Positions 38,595-39,924 of a DNA stretch of 39,924 nucleotides are shown piece after piece (the stretch's first letter is position 1; each line of letters begins with the position of its first letter). Both the position numbers and the translations under genes were made by a program. Source of the DNA: an uncultured Eubacteriales bacterium (GTDB taxonomy: Bacteria; Bacillota; Clostridia; Oscillospirales; Acutalibacteraceae); assembly GCA_934630515.1 (NCBI GenBank), contig CAKTVV010000023.1:1-39924 (forward strand). The letters are read 5' to 3'. The notes beneath the pieces are model-generated. The model was not told where the DNA came from. It made no database searches and was given only the letters and a program-made list of their open reading frames with translations.

Positions 38595-39662
38595 TTATAC
38601 CACGATCAGGTCATGAGGACTGCCGGTCAGGTCAATGCAGCCCTCCGGCGTCACATACACCATATCCTCAATGCGTACGCCGAACCGATTTTCCAGATAG
38701 ATACCCGGCTCCACGGTCATGATCGTTCCGGCCTTCAGCACCGTGTCGCAGCGGGTGTTAAAATTGGGGCGTTCGTGGATCTCGATGCCCACGCTATGTC
38801 CCAGCCCATGCCCAAAGCAGCCTTCATAGCCGGCACCGTAAATGATGTCCCGGGCAATCTTATCCACATCCCGGCATACCAGTCCCGGCTTCACAACGTC
38901 GATCGCTGCCTGCTGCGCACGCTGTACCGTCTCGTACACCCGGCGCTGCTCGTCGGAGACCTCCCCTACCGCCACAGTACGGGTCATATCCGAGCGATAC
39001 CCCTCTACCACGGCGCCGAAATCCATCGTCAGAAAATCGCCCCGTTCCACCTTTTTATCCGTGGGAACGCCATGCGGCAAGGAAGAATTTTTACCGGAGA
39101 CCACGATAAAATCAAAGGACACCCCCTCTGAACCGAGCCGCCGCATATAAAATTCCATATCCAGCATAATTTCACGCTCCGTGCGGCCGGGAGCAATCTG
39201 CCCTAAAATATAGGTAAAGGTATCATCGGTCAGCTTCTGTGCCTGGCGAATGAGCGACAGCTCGTGCTCGTTCTTGACACTGCGCAAATCCCGCAGTGTA
39301 TCATCCAAACGGGTATCCTCCGGAATCTCCAGCCCCGGCAGCGCCTCGTGCAGTGTCTTCAATGCACTCATAGACACATATTCGTTTTCCACAAACAGCG
39401 TCCCGACTCCATCGGCAGCACATAACTCCGCCAGTTCCTTCATGGGTGCGGTAGACAGCTGCACCCGACAGGAGTGGACAACCTCCCGGGCCTTTTCCAC
39501 ATAGCGAAAATCAATGAGAAACACCGCTTGCTTGTGGCTGATGTACACATAGCCGTCGCTGGTCTCAAAGCCGGTCACATAAAATCGGTTCGGCACGCTG
39601 CCGATCAGCGCCGCTCCATCCGCAGGCAGCAATTCCCGTAATTGTTCGATCACACGATCCAT
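38595..39662 (-). CDS. Xaa-Pro aminopeptidase/dipeptidase (M24)
   Basis: A 355-residue metallopeptidase of the pita-bread fold. The N-terminal creatinase-like domain (1-125) is followed by the catalytic domain with metal ligands D in LTMDFGAVV, D in YRSDMTRT, H in GHGLGHSVG, E in MTVEPGIY and E in RIEDMVYV. It removes N-terminal residues preceding proline or cleaves Xaa-Pro dipeptides, a cytosolic peptide-recycling function. AAGGAG lies about 11 bases before the ATG. No EF-P gene (efp), a frequent neighbour in Clostridia, is visible. Confidence 0.94.
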   Translation of the reverse strand: MDRVIEQLRELLPADGAALIGSVPNRFYVTGFETSDGYVYISHKQAVFLIDFRYVEKAREVVHSCRVQLSTAPMKELAELCAADGVGTLFVENEYVSMSALKTLHEALPGLEIPEDTRLDDTLRDLRSVKNEHELSLIRQAQKLTDDTFTYILGQIAPGRTEREIMLDMEFYMRRLGSEGVSFDFIVVSGKNSSLPHGVPTDKKVERGDFLTMDFGAVVEGYRSDMTRTVAVGEVSDEQRRVYETVQRAQQAAIDVVKPGLVCRDVDKIARDIIYGAGYEGCFGHGLGHSVGIEIHERPNFNTRCDTVLKAGTIMTVEPGIYLENRFGVRIEDMVYVTPEGCIDLTGSPHDLIVV

Positions 39663-39709
39663 AAAAACGCATCTCCTTTTCCGGTATGATTCTCGCTCAC
39701 ACCAGCATG

Positions 39710-39738
39710 ATTATACTCTCTTCCATCAAAAAATGCAA
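39710..39738 (-). promoter_or_regulatory. Promoter of the Xaa-Pro peptidase gene
   Basis: On the minus strand TTGCAT (39733-39738), 17 bases, TATAAT (39710-39715), 48 bases before the ATG. The IS3 end at 39799 lies upstream of it, so the promoter is intact. Confidence 0.85.
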
Positions 39739-39798
39739 GGAAAATCCACCGATCCGCAAGCGAAAAAGCGCCCCCATTCCCGAAAAATCGGAATGATA

Positions 39799-39924
39799 TG
39801 TAGCCAGTTTTCTGGACACCGTTATTTGAATTGAACAATTAGTTTCGCATCATGGATGCTTCCCGGAATTTTACGGGAGGCATCCATTTTGTCTTGGCTT
39901 GAATTCTTCTGTTGTTATAGTAAT
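39799..39924 (-). mobile_element. IS3-family insertion sequence, partial
   Basis: The terminal sequence TGTAGCCAGTTTTCTGGACA (39799-39818) begins with the TG typical of IS3-family ends, and just inside it is the 3' end of a transposase gene. The element runs off the right edge. The target duplication cannot be judged because the other end is missing. Confidence 0.8.
39839..39924 (-). CDS. IS3-family transposase OrfB, C-terminal end (partial)
   Basis: Translated from the right edge, the last 27 codons read YYNNRRIQAK, then TKWMPPVKFRE and a short tail to a TAA at 39839-39841. The YYNxxRIQ...MxPxxFR ending is the hallmark of the integrase (DDE) OrfB of IS3/IS150-group elements. Only the C-terminus is inside the window, so activity cannot be judged. 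Confidence 0.88.
   Translation of the reverse strand, partial: YYNNRRIQAKTKWMPPVKFREASMMRN

Overview
The window comes from a Gram-positive anaerobe, most likely a gut member of the Clostridia (Oscillospiraceae/Lachnospiraceae-like). The evidence is AGGAGG-type ribosome binding sites before nearly every gene, consensus sigma-A promoters, compact operons on a GC-rich background with frequent GTG/TTG starts, and a glycyl-radical metabolism. I cannot name a genus from sequence alone.

Region 1 (1-12202, minus strand) is one long operon. It encodes a glycyl-radical-enzyme bacterial microcompartment (BMC) for 6-deoxyhexoses. In transcription order it holds rhamnulokinase, acetate/propionate kinase, class II (rhamnulose/fuculose-1-P type) aldolase, glycyl radical propanediol dehydratase, its radical SAM activase, two-domain PduO, CoA-acylating aldehyde dehydrogenase, zinc alcohol dehydrogenase, and at least five BMC-H shell proteins. 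The last shell gene is cut by the left edge. The inferred pathway is: rhamnulose to rhamnulose-1-P; to DHAP plus L-lactaldehyde; to 1,2-propanediol; to propionaldehyde; to propionyl-CoA or propanol, with the kinase making ATP from propionyl-phosphate. Aldolase, aldehyde dehydrogenase and alcohol dehydrogenase carry recognisable encapsulation peptides. The phosphotransacylase, BMC-T/BMC-P shell parts and rhamnose isomerase are not in the window and probably lie to the left. A DeoR repressor (12390-13115) is divergent from the operon.

Region 2 (13180-15985) is a second DeoR gene divergent from an araD-araM pair (ribulose-5-P epimerase and glycerol-1-P dehydrogenase family).

Region 3 (16004-29336) is mostly housekeeping and envelope genes. 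It holds a phosphodiester glycosidase and small membrane protein, a LOG-type protein with inorganic pyrophosphatase, a GNAT-NTF2 fusion in front of a MacB-like ABC transporter, a PHP phosphoesterase with a GNAT enzyme, a 45-residue Gln/Asn-rich protein, a second MacB-like ABC transporter divergent from a CmpB-type membrane protein, endonuclease III, and the replication-recombination ATPase RarA.

Region 4 (29390-35967) holds a zinc-ribbon/DUF4352 membrane protein frameshifted at a run of seven G, with a divergent XRE repressor and two repeated operator-like boxes between them. It continues with a PhoB-PhoR-like two-component system with an HD-domain hydrolase, a CNNM/CBS (CorC-like) membrane protein, QueH, and tRNA-Leu(UAG).

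Region 5 (36000-38520), just after the tRNA, looks like an accessory region in decay. It has an intact TetR gene with a palindromic operator, a frameshifted and truncated ABC ATPase, a frameshifted collagen-like gene, and a NUDIX hydrolase. A Xaa-Pro peptidase follows. The right edge cuts an IS3-family insertion sequence whose end lies 137 bp upstream of the peptidase gene.
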